From positions 1-64,000 of the forward strand of contig JAJDAG010000089.1 of the NCBI GenBank assembly GCA_029262005.1: DNA of 64,000 nt, given 5' to 3'. Below are positions 42,300 through 49,140 of this stretch, in pieces. Position 1 is the first letter of the stretch; each line of letters starts with the position of its first letter. The DNA is from Candidatus Zhuqueibacterota bacterium (lineage in GTDB: Bacteria; Zhuqueibacterota; Zhuqueibacteria; Oceanimicrobiales; Oceanimicrobiaceae). The translations under genes and the position numbers were made by a program. The notes under the pieces were generated by a model. That model was not told where the DNA came from and made no database searches. It saw only the letters and a list, made by a program, of their open reading frames with translations.

Positions 42300-42722
42300 G
42301 TTCTAATTTTGTGTCGCAGTTAGCTTCAATCAAGGCATGCCAAATCATGTGCGATTCTGCAGTATAGCTGGTATTTGAGTGAAAACGAGCGTATTTGTCA
42401 TTTCATCCGAACCCTGATCAACGGGTTTGGAGTGATGATGAATTTTGAGCTTTTGGTCAAACACGAGCGGTTAGATAATTGACGTTTTTTGCTTAGTTTT
42501 GAATTTTTACCTAATCTGAATTATGCATCAGCCACAGAGAGCACAGAGTTTTAAAAAACAGACAATTAAGGCCTGGAAAATGTGAGAACCCCCATTCGCC
42601 CTTAAAGTTTTTCTTATTGAGGGCATTTGTTCTAAGTTCTGCATTCTCAGTGTGCTCTGTGTCTCTGTGGCAAAATTTATAAATAAAGCAGGCTACAAAA
42701 AGATAAAGGCTGGTTTCATGTA
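42300..42722. repeat. Intergenic region with MITE-like element of the CTCTGTGTCTCTGTGGC family
   Basis: GCCACAGAGA-GCACAGAG (42531-42548) and TGTGCTCTGTGTCTCTGTGGC... (split here: TGTGCTCTGTG 42651-42661, TCTCTGTGGC 42662-42671) are imperfect inverted repeats that bound about 140 bases. The right arm and its flank (42641-42688) recur, inverted, at 29822-29864. The rest of the gap is AT-rich with no ORF. Confidence 0.55.
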
Positions 42723-43043
42723 TTAATAATGCAATGCCAGCCAAACCGTTTTTTCCTGAGCCTGTGTCCACTCAACCCGGTGTTTTCGGTGGGCTGGAAT
42801 AAATAAATAATCGCCCGGTTTCATCTCGATTGTTGCCTCCTCATCTTCGAATTTCATGCCTGCACCGCCTTTGAGCAGCACAACCCATTCGTCGCGTTCC
42901 TGGTCATACCATTGGCCCTCCGGGGTTGCTTGACCATAAGACAAAATGCGCTCAAGCAAAAAATCTGAACGGTTCAAAATGTCTTCGAAGATCTCCTGAT
43001 CAAACTGCTGTGGTATTTCAGAGAAGAGGTTTCGTTTTTTCAT
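42723..43043 (-). CDS. Cupin-fold protein
   Basis: A 106-residue single cupin. The metal-binding region is poorly matched: EWVVLLKGGAGMKFE and MKPGDYLFIPAHRKHRVEW give the typical GDYLFIPAHxxH end with His. There is no catalytic domain besides. It overlaps the upstream acyltransferase stop by ATGA, so the two are co-translated. Its ligand and reaction cannot be inferred. Confidence 0.85.
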   Translation of the reverse strand: MKKRNLFSEIPQQFDQEIFEDILNRSDFLLERILSYGQATPEGQWYDQERDEWVVLLKGGAGMKFEDEEATIEMKPGDYLFIPAHRKHRVEWTQAQEKTVWLALHY

Positions 43044-43648
43044 TCCGGAAAGTGAATTTTGGTGTTGAAGTTTTCCACCCGCTTGCCTTTTTTGCTTCGA
43101 TAAAATTTTTCGAGTTTTTCCATGTCTGCATCCAGATCACCTGAAATTTCGATGAGTGGCCCAAAGCCTAGTGTTCTGTTCGAGTAATCAATAAATGAGG
43201 TTGCGATGGGTACTTTGGCTTGTTCTGCAATAATGTAAAAGCCGGTTTTCCACCTAGGGACTCGTTTGCGCGTGCCTTCCGGAGTAAGTGCCAGGATAAG
43301 CTGTTGTCTTTTTTCAAATTCTGAGATTATCTGGTCCACGAGTCCGTGGCTGCCACTGCGTTCAATTGGCATGCCACCCAGTGCCATGAGTGGCCGCCTG
43401 ATTGGCCATTTGAAGATAGAGTGTTTGGCCATCCAACTTAATTTTAGGCCCATGGCGACCACCGCTGCGAATCCGTACAACGCGTCCCAGTTCGAAGTAT
43501 GCGGCGCGCAAATCATCACCATTTTGGAAACATTTGGTATTTCTCCTTCAAAACGCCATCCGGTCGCTTTGAGAATGAAAGCACCAATTTTTTTAAACAC
43601 ACTCAATTTGTATGTTGGTAATTTGTCTCCGGCTTTTGGAACGTACAT
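43040..43648 (-). CDS. Lysophospholipid acyltransferase (PlsC-like)
   Basis: A 202-residue acyltransferase. The catalytic HX4D motif is in ICAPHTSNWDALYGFA, and the glycerophosphate-binding motif is ALTPEGTRKRVPRWKTG. ALGGMPIERSG lies between them, in the expected order. It should acylate a lysophospholipid or similar glycerolipid at the membrane inner face. It is first in a pair with the cupin gene, coupled through ATGA. A second PlsC-like enzyme lies at 47976-48740. Confidence 0.88.
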   Translation of the reverse strand: MYVPKAGDKLPTYKLSVFKKIGAFILKATGWRFEGEIPNVSKMVMICAPHTSNWDALYGFAAVVAMGLKLSWMAKHSIFKWPIRRPLMALGGMPIERSGSHGLVDQIISEFEKRQQLILALTPEGTRKRVPRWKTGFYIIAEQAKVPIATSFIDYSNRTLGFGPLIEISGDLDADMEKLEKFYRSKKGKRVENFNTKIHFPE

Positions 43649-43809
43649 TTAACTCCTCAACGCGGGTGAAGCTTTCTATTATTTCAAGCCACGCCGCAGG
43701 TAAGAACTCTAAATTGGCAACCCCTTTGATATTTTTCTGCAGGCCTGATTTAGGGGCTTATTATTTTTATCTTGCCAGAAAATGTTAGATAAGTAACGGC
43801 AATGATAGA

Positions 43810-44640
43810 CTATTTTTTCTGTCCGTATTCTAATAATCCTTCAGCCAGAAATTGAATGGCGCCTTCGGTTTCTTCCCAGTATTCACCGAAATTTTCCCAA
43901 TATTCAAGTGCATCGACTTCCTCTTCGTCAAAGTCATCACCGTAGAGCATGTCTTCGAATTCACTGTGAGTTGACTTCACAATTTCTTCAGCTATTGAGG
44001 GGAAAGTTTCAATAGCTATCTTCAGGGCCTGTCTGCTGGACTTGTTCTGGAGCTGGTAAAGGGCCAGTAAGCGGCCATAGAGTGTTTCCGCCATGCTGTC
44101 GTCAGGAAAACGGGTACAGAGCTTTAAAATGTTTTTTGAATTATTAAGATCGAAATTCACCTTTATTGCCGGAACCCGAACACCTTGATTGTCTTCCGGG
44201 TTGATGTGGAGCAGACTTTCAAAGATAAGTAATGCTTCATTCAAGCTGCCTCGTTCATATAGTTCAAGTCCCAAGGCATGATACGCCCGCAGAAAAGGTC
44301 GATTTTCGTGCCAGCCCCACTCTAGTTTTATATCATTGAGCACAACACCTTCAGGTAAACAGGAAAGACCAGTCTCCACGGCTTTTTGCCAGGTATTGAA
44401 GGCAACGTTTACCTCGCCCTGATGCAGCAGGCAGAGTGCCAGATGATGGTGTGCGTCAATATGGTTTGGAAAGGCGTCGATGACGGCGTGCAGCAGCTTT
44501 TTTGCCTCGACAAACTCTTCACATTCAATGAGGTCGATGGCATCAAAAACCATGTCATCCAGGCCCATGACTAAACGAGGGTATCTGAAACGATACTGTT
44601 CGCCATCCAAAGTTTCTAGTGTGAGTTCACTTTGCGACAT
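43810..44640 (-). CDS. TPR-containing protein, unknown function
   Basis: A 276-residue cytoplasmic protein. Helical repeats occur at about residues 40-70 (VEAKKLLHAVIDAFPNHIDA then HHHLALCLLHQGEVN) and 120-150 (YHALGLELYERGSLNEALL then IFESLLHINPEDNQG). A strongly acidic stretch (DDFDEEEVDALEYWE) follows near the end. It starts directly after the msrB stop codon (TAAATG), so the two are co-translated. The N-terminal LTLETLDGEQYRFRYPRL may be a small separate fold. Function unknown. Confidence 0.8.
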   Translation of the reverse strand: MSQSELTLETLDGEQYRFRYPRLVMGLDDMVFDAIDLIECEEFVEAKKLLHAVIDAFPNHIDAHHHLALCLLHQGEVNVAFNTWQKAVETGLSCLPEGVVLNDIKLEWGWHENRPFLRAYHALGLELYERGSLNEALLIFESLLHINPEDNQGVRVPAIKVNFDLNNSKNILKLCTRFPDDSMAETLYGRLLALYQLQNKSSRQALKIAIETFPSIAEEIVKSTHSEFEDMLYGDDFDEEEVDALEYWENFGEYWEETEGAIQFLAEGLLEYGQKK

Positions 44641-45039
44641 TTATGAATCCTTGATTCGCTTCAATGCTGCTGAATTTATGCAGTAGCGGGTTCCGGTTTC
44701 ATCCGGTCCATCGTTAAAAAGATGGCCTAAATGCGCGTCACATTGGCTACAGAGCACCTCGGTTCGAACCATTAAGTGGCTGGTGTCTAACTTCTCGGCA
44801 ATGTTTTCCCTTTTGGCAGGCAGGGTAAAGCTGGGCCAACCTGAACCTGAGTCAAATTTGTCTTGCGAGCGAAATAGCTCGGCCCCGCAGCAAATACAGT
44901 GATAGCTGCCGGCTTCTTTGCAGTTATGGTATTCACCGGTAAAAGCCCGTTCAGTGCCTTTTTTGCGTGTGACTTCAAATTGTTCAGGTGTGAGTATCTG
45001 CCTCCACTCACTTTCAGTTTTGGTTACTTTTTTGCTCAT
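44641..45039 (-). CDS. msrB: Peptide-methionine (R)-S-oxide reductase
   Basis: A 132-residue enzyme that repairs oxidised methionine (R-sulfoxide) in proteins. The zinc-binding pairs are HCICCGAELF and VLCSQCDAHLGHLF; the fold signature is DSGSGWPSF; the catalytic Cys is in GTRYCINSAAL. The ATG at 45039 is chosen since the upstream leader to 45081 (FFLRMFFYIRAI) is unlikely. No signal peptide, so it is cytoplasmic. The downstream TPR gene abuts its stop codon. Confidence 0.95.
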   Translation of the reverse strand: MSKKVTKTESEWRQILTPEQFEVTRKKGTERAFTGEYHNCKEAGSYHCICCGAELFRSQDKFDSGSGWPSFTLPAKRENIAEKLDTSHLMVRTEVLCSQCDAHLGHLFNDGPDETGTRYCINSAALKRIKDS

Positions 45040-45092
45040 GATAGCTCTAATATAAAAAAACATTCGAAGAAAAAAAGACAAATTGCCTTAGA

Positions 45093-45563
45093 TTAAAGAA
45101 GAAGGGCTTTTTCGTGTTTTAATAAGAATTCCTTTCGCCAAATTCCACCACCGAAACCGATGAGCGCACCATTGCTGCCGATAACGCGGTGGCAGGGAAT
45201 GATGATTGGGATTGGATTTCGGCCGTTGGCGGCGCCGACAGCTCGAACAGCTTTTTCTTTGCCAAGGACTCGCGCAACATCCAAGTAAGTGCTGGTGGTG
45301 CCGAAGGGAATGTTCAATAGCTGATTCCATACAGATATTTGAAACGGTGTCCCGGCTGGCTTGAGGCGTAAATCAAATGTGGTGCGGCTGTTGCCAAAGT
45401 AGTCATCCAATTGCTTGCAGCAGTCCGACAGGCAGTCCGGTCGTTGGTTGTGCGGCGCTTTTTTAAATTCTGTGAAATCGATTCCGCAAATGCCTTCTGT
45501 TGTTCCTGTAATTTTGAGGAAACCGATTTCTGACTTGTACCAGGTTTCGAATAGTTTGCTCAT
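45093..45563 (-). CDS. ogt: Methylated-DNA-protein-cysteine methyltransferase
   Basis: A 156-residue suicide repair protein that removes methyl groups from O6-methylguanine onto its own Cys. The active-site motif IIPCHRVIGSNGALIGFGGG has Cys at 124. The helix-turn-helix region is PFGTTSTYLDVARVLGKEK with ARAVGAANGRNP-like residues. There is no AraC-type Ada domain, so it is an Ogt-type enzyme. Its start overlaps the alkA stop (ATGA), giving a two-gene alkylation repair operon. Confidence 0.95.
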   Translation of the reverse strand: MSKLFETWYKSEIGFLKITGTTEGICGIDFTEFKKAPHNQRPDCLSDCCKQLDDYFGNSRTTFDLRLKPAGTPFQISVWNQLLNIPFGTTSTYLDVARVLGKEKAVRAVGAANGRNPIPIIIPCHRVIGSNGALIGFGGGIWRKEFLLKHEKALLL

Positions 45564-46453
45564 TGCAGAGACCTATAAAGGTAAAATGCTGCATAGGCAC
45601 GCCAGCCAACCCAGTTGCCGGCAAGCTTTTGTACTTTGTCAATTGTGGGTTTTTCTGGTAAGTGCAAACTTTTTTTGATGGCGTTGTGCAGGCCAATATC
45701 CTCGAGTGGAAAAGCATCCGCAGAGCCGAGGCAGCGCATGAGCACATAATTCGCCGTCCACGGGCCAACGCCATGCAGCTTGAGTAGCTGTTTTTGGGCT
45801 GTGTCGAAATCAGGTAGATTCTGCAGACTTTTTTTCGAAATGATGCCTTTGCAAATGGCATTCGCCACGCCGATAATGTATTCAGATTTTTTGTTTGTTA
45901 GTTGCAGTTGCCGCAGCTCCCGAACCGTTAATGTTGCCATGATCTCCGGCTGCGGGAAAAGCCAGTAAATGGTCCCTTCGTGCGCCAATTTTTGGCCGTA
46001 GTTTTCAATGATTCTGCTTTGCAAGGTGTAGGCAAATTCAATGTTAATTTGTTGTCCCAAAATAGCCCAGCAAAGCGCTTGAAACAAATCGTGGATTCTT
46101 ACAATACGCAGCCCTGGGTAGGCCCTGCTTAGCTGGGATAGCAATTTGTCTTTGGATGCTATTTTGTAGAAACCGCTGAGGTCGCGTTCCAGATCAAACC
46201 ACTCGCGTGCGTGGGCAATAATTGCGCTCTGTTCTGCCTTTGCAGCGGTTGTGTTGAGAAGGGTTATTTCGAGTTGACTCATTATGGGTTGGCTGAATTC
46301 ACAGAGAATGTGGTTTCCTTTTATATTGAGTAGCTTTCGCAAACGGTCATTTTCAACCACGTGTAATCGCTCCAGCTTTGAACGGTTCAGATAGATGAGG
46401 CACTGCTGGAAATTGAAGTCTTTGGGCGTATTTACCGTGATTTTCTGAGTCAT
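45560..46453 (-). CDS. alkA: DNA-3-methyladenine glycosylase II
   Basis: A 297-residue base-excision glycosylase of the HhH-GPD family. AlkA-type N-terminal domain in residues 1-110, then LFQALCWAILGQQINIEFA, the helix-hairpin-helix KLHGVGPWTANYVLMR and the catalytic Asp in AFPLEDIGLHNAI. It removes alkylated bases such as 3-methyladenine. It is coupled to ogt by ATGA, so the cell makes the glycosylase and the methyltransferase together. No ada regulator is nearby. Confidence 0.93.
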   Translation of the reverse strand: MTQKITVNTPKDFNFQQCLIYLNRSKLERLHVVENDRLRKLLNIKGNHILCEFSQPIMSQLEITLLNTTAAKAEQSAIIAHAREWFDLERDLSGFYKIASKDKLLSQLSRAYPGLRIVRIHDLFQALCWAILGQQINIEFAYTLQSRIIENYGQKLAHEGTIYWLFPQPEIMATLTVRELRQLQLTNKKSEYIIGVANAICKGIISKKSLQNLPDFDTAQKQLLKLHGVGPWTANYVLMRCLGSADAFPLEDIGLHNAIKKSLHLPEKPTIDKVQKLAGNWVGWRAYAAFYLYRSLQ

Positions 46454-46719
46454 AGCCCAATAGTATTGATTTATTTTGTTTGAATCAAGTAACTCTGTGA
46501 AGTCAGCAAGAAACCAACTTTGGCTCAGAAACGGCCGGCGCCAAACAGGTGCGGATTGGAATAAAATTTTTTGTTGGTTTAACAGAGTGCTTTGTTGATT
46601 GTTATGTCCTGTTTTTTTATTTTTAATCTGATTCAGGTTAAGGGCAACGAAGATGCGGAAACTGGGTTTTTCGGATATACTTAATCGTTCATTTCATTTT
46701 ATCCACAACCTGTTATGCC

Positions 46720-47685
46720 ATGATTGATCTAATTGAAATACAGCAAGCTGCAACGCGCCTCAAGGGCATGGTTTTGCGGACACCGCTGCTGTCAAGCAGA
46801 ATCCTTGGGGAGCAAGCCGGTGTGCAGTTATTTTTAAAATGTGAATGCTTTCAGAAAACAGGCTCATTTAAGCCGCGTGGCGCTCTGAATAAAGTGCTGA
46901 CTCTCACTCCTGAAGAACGGCAGTGCGGCCTGATCACTTTTTCTGCCGGAAACCACGCACAAGCTGTGGCCTGGGCTGCTCAGCAAGTGCAGGCGCGTTG
47001 TGCGGTAGTAATGCCTGCTGATGCGCCTTCATCAAAGATTGATGCTGTGCGTGGTTATGGCGCCGAGGTTGTTTTGCACCCGGACCGCCGGACACTGTTC
47101 GATAGATTCAACGCGGAACAAGACGCTCGGGGCGCAACGCTTGTACATCCGTTCGATGATGCTGCCGTGCTTGCCGGTGCCGGAACGATAGGGCTTGAGA
47201 TTGTGGATGCTTTACCGGATGTGGACATGGTTATTGTGCCGGTTGGAGGTGGCGGTCTTTTGGGCGGCGTGGCTTCTGCGATAAAGAATTTGCGATCAAA
47301 TGTAAAAATTATTGCCGTTGAGCTGGCGGCCGGCCCGGGACTTATGCCGGCCATTGTGGCTGGAAAGCCGGTGCAGGTAACGCGCCCGCAAAACACACTT
47401 GCGGATGGCATGACAGCGCCTTTTGTCGGGGAATTGGCTTTAAATATTTCCGCGGAGGCGGTTGATGAAATTGTTACGGTGACTGAGTCTGAGATGATAG
47501 CGACCATGAAGTTGCTGCTCACCCGCTGCAAAATTTACACGGAAGCTTCCGGCGCTGCTGCCACGGCAGCTTTGCTTCATGGTAAAATTGATGTGAGTTC
47601 CGGTTCGCAGGTTGCGACTATTGTTTCCGGCGGCAATGTGGACCTGGAAAAAATGTGCGCTGCGTTTGTCAATAGTGATTCTTGA
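46720..47685 (+). CDS. Threonine/serine dehydratase (fold type II PLP enzyme)
   Basis: A 321-residue PLP enzyme. The PLP lysine is in CFQKTGSFKPRGALNK (K51), SAGNHAQAVAWAA binds the substrate, and VPVGGGGLLGGVA binds the cofactor phosphate; SGGNVDLEKMC ends the protein. It deaminates threonine or serine to a 2-oxoacid. It has no C-terminal ACT regulatory domain, so it is a catabolic TdcB-like or serine racemase-like member rather than full-length biosynthetic IlvA. It stands alone. Confidence 0.9.
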   Translation: MIDLIEIQQAATRLKGMVLRTPLLSSRILGEQAGVQLFLKCECFQKTGSFKPRGALNKVLTLTPEERQCGLITFSAGNHAQAVAWAAQQVQARCAVVMPADAPSSKIDAVRGYGAEVVLHPDRRTLFDRFNAEQDARGATLVHPFDDAAVLAGAGTIGLEIVDALPDVDMVIVPVGGGGLLGGVASAIKNLRSNVKIIAVELAAGPGLMPAIVAGKPVQVTRPQNTLADGMTAPFVGELALNISAEAVDEIVTVTESEMIATMKLLLTRCKIYTEASGAAATAALLHGKIDVSSGSQVATIVSGGNVDLEKMCAAFVNSDS

Positions 47686-47975
47686 ATTGCAGAAGCGGTG
47701 ACAGGGCTTGCATATCCGGCTTTAACTATAATGATTTATATAAGGGGGACATTCTACAATATCCGAATATTTGCACGCGTGTGATTTTTGATTGCCAAAC
47801 AAAGATTATCTTCTATATTTAAGCTAATCGGGCGCTTTTTGTCTGAAATAGAATTTGTCTGGATGACATGAGGCCCCAGGACAATGTGCTCAATTTTTTG
47901 GTGAGGTGAATCATTCAGATCACAAAGGAACAACTCGGGCATCTGAATTTTGTTGAAAGATGCAATTTCAGGATT

Positions 47976-48740
47976 TTGAATCGGTTGCACGTTTCACCCA
48001 GATGGCGGCGGTTGCTAACCAAGACCGGTGAAATTCACAGCAGGGGCTATGTTAAGTTTTTTACGGGCAACATCGCCGAACCACACGGGTTTGAAAATTT
48101 TGAGAAAATAGATCCGACGCGGGGGGTTTTGCTGGTTGTTAATCATCGGTCGTTTTATGATCAGTTTGTTGTTACTGCGGAGCTCATGCGGCGACACGGC
48201 CTGCGCCACCATATTTACTTTCCGGTGCGAGCCAATTATTTTTACGACAATCCCACCGGTGGATTTGTTAATTTGCTACTGGCAGCCTCAACCATGTACC
48301 CACCGATTGTGCGGGATCGCAGCAGACGGCAGTGGAATCGGGTGGCGACGGATATCATGATTGATCTGCTGAAGCAGCCCGGGAATATGGTTGGGTTTCA
48401 CCCGGAGGGCACGCGGAATCGCAACCCCGATCCTTATGAGTTCTTACCACCAAAACCAGGGGCTGGCGAGCTGGTTTACAACGCAAATCCGAATGTTTTG
48501 CCTGTATTTTTGCAAGGGTTTCCTGATAATTTCGGCAAACTTTGCCGACACAATTTTAAGCATAGAAATCCGAAGAAACCACTGGTGCACATGGTGATGG
48601 GCGCGCCTTTGGATTTCAGTGAAGAGCGCAAACTTGAGGCCAGCAAAAAAACCTACTTGCAGATTTCTCAGAAGATTATGCATTCGATTAACGCGCTTGC
48701 TGAGGAGGAGAGGAAGATTCGGGAGTCGATCGCCGGTTGA
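47976..48740 (+). CDS. 1-acylglycerol-3-phosphate acyltransferase-like protein
   Basis: A 254-residue PlsC-like enzyme. The HX4D motif is GVLLVVNHRSFYDQFV, and the second motif is MVGFHPEGTRNRNPDPY; VLPVFLQGFPDNF follows. It should acylate lysophosphatidate or a related lipid in phospholipid synthesis. No ATG is in frame at the start: TTG at 47976 or 47985 must be used, and AGGA lies just before the first. The N-terminus RLHVSPRWRRLLTKTG is basic and may contact the membrane. Confidence 0.85.
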   Translation: MNRLHVSPRWRRLLTKTGEIHSRGYVKFFTGNIAEPHGFENFEKIDPTRGVLLVVNHRSFYDQFVVTAELMRRHGLRHHIYFPVRANYFYDNPTGGFVNLLLAASTMYPPIVRDRSRRQWNRVATDIMIDLLKQPGNMVGFHPEGTRNRNPDPYEFLPPKPGAGELVYNANPNVLPVFLQGFPDNFGKLCRHNFKHRNPKKPLVHMVMGAPLDFSEERKLEASKKTYLQISQKIMHSINALAEEERKIRESIAG

Positions 48741-49086
48741 AAGCCGGGATTGTTTGCGCGTTTTGCCGGGGTTGAATTTCTTCTGATTGTTGCGGAGCGC
48801 GACCCCGCAGAGCCGGCGTCTCCTCTGATCGAATTGGACACAAATGTGGGTGCCGGCGCGAGGAGGCGTGCGGAGCCCGTGGTGGACCCCGGAGGCCAGC
48901 CGCGATGAGCGGCGCTTTGATTTGTGCGCGGAGCGCCACCTTTCGAGGAGGCCGGAACGGTGCAAAACCGTGCTCTGCGATAAGCGTCGAAACTATTTTT
49001 TGTTTGTTTCGTTTATGGCTTTGTCCTATCTGAGTTCCACAACTAATTTGCTCATTGTGGCGCTTGTTAAATACCTGTACTCATAG
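48741..49086. other. GC-rich intergenic block of unknown nature
   Basis: From about 48760 to 48965 the sequence is strikingly GC-rich compared with both flanks. It has repeated GGAGCGC, AGGAGGC and GAGCCGG/CGGAGCC words. ORFs cross it on both strands, but they contain only low-complexity Arg/Ala/Pro and have no ribosome binding sites. It could be a structured RNA, a repeat or acquired DNA. The following AT-rich part leads to the M16 peptidase gene. Confidence 0.4.
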
Positions 49087-49120
49087 ACAGCGAAAGGGGT
49101 GCCTGTCGCTGTGTTTTTTT
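49087..49120 (+). terminator. Terminator-like hairpin just upstream of the M16 peptidase gene
   Basis: ACAGCGA (49087-49093) pairs with TCGCTGT (49106-49112), and GTTTTTTT follows. It ends 20 bases before the next start codon and in front of that gene's GGAGGG, so it would either end transcripts from upstream or work as an attenuator of the peptidase gene. Confidence 0.7.
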
Positions 49121-49140
49121 CAGAATCGGAGGGTTAAGTT

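Noticed and set aside
42531-42671. Possible CRISPR-like repeat
   Set aside because: Only one inverted pair and one distant copy; no regular spacing or cas genes.
47754-47942. Minus-strand ORF MPELFLCDLNDSPHQKIEH, 62 aa
   Set aside because: Composition is plausible, but there is no ribosome binding site, its upstream GTG version overlaps the acyltransferase start, and I recognise no family.
48444-48965. Minus-strand ORF across the GC-rich block
   Set aside because: Overlaps the acyltransferase coding sequence; Arg/Ala-rich low-complexity product with no start signal.
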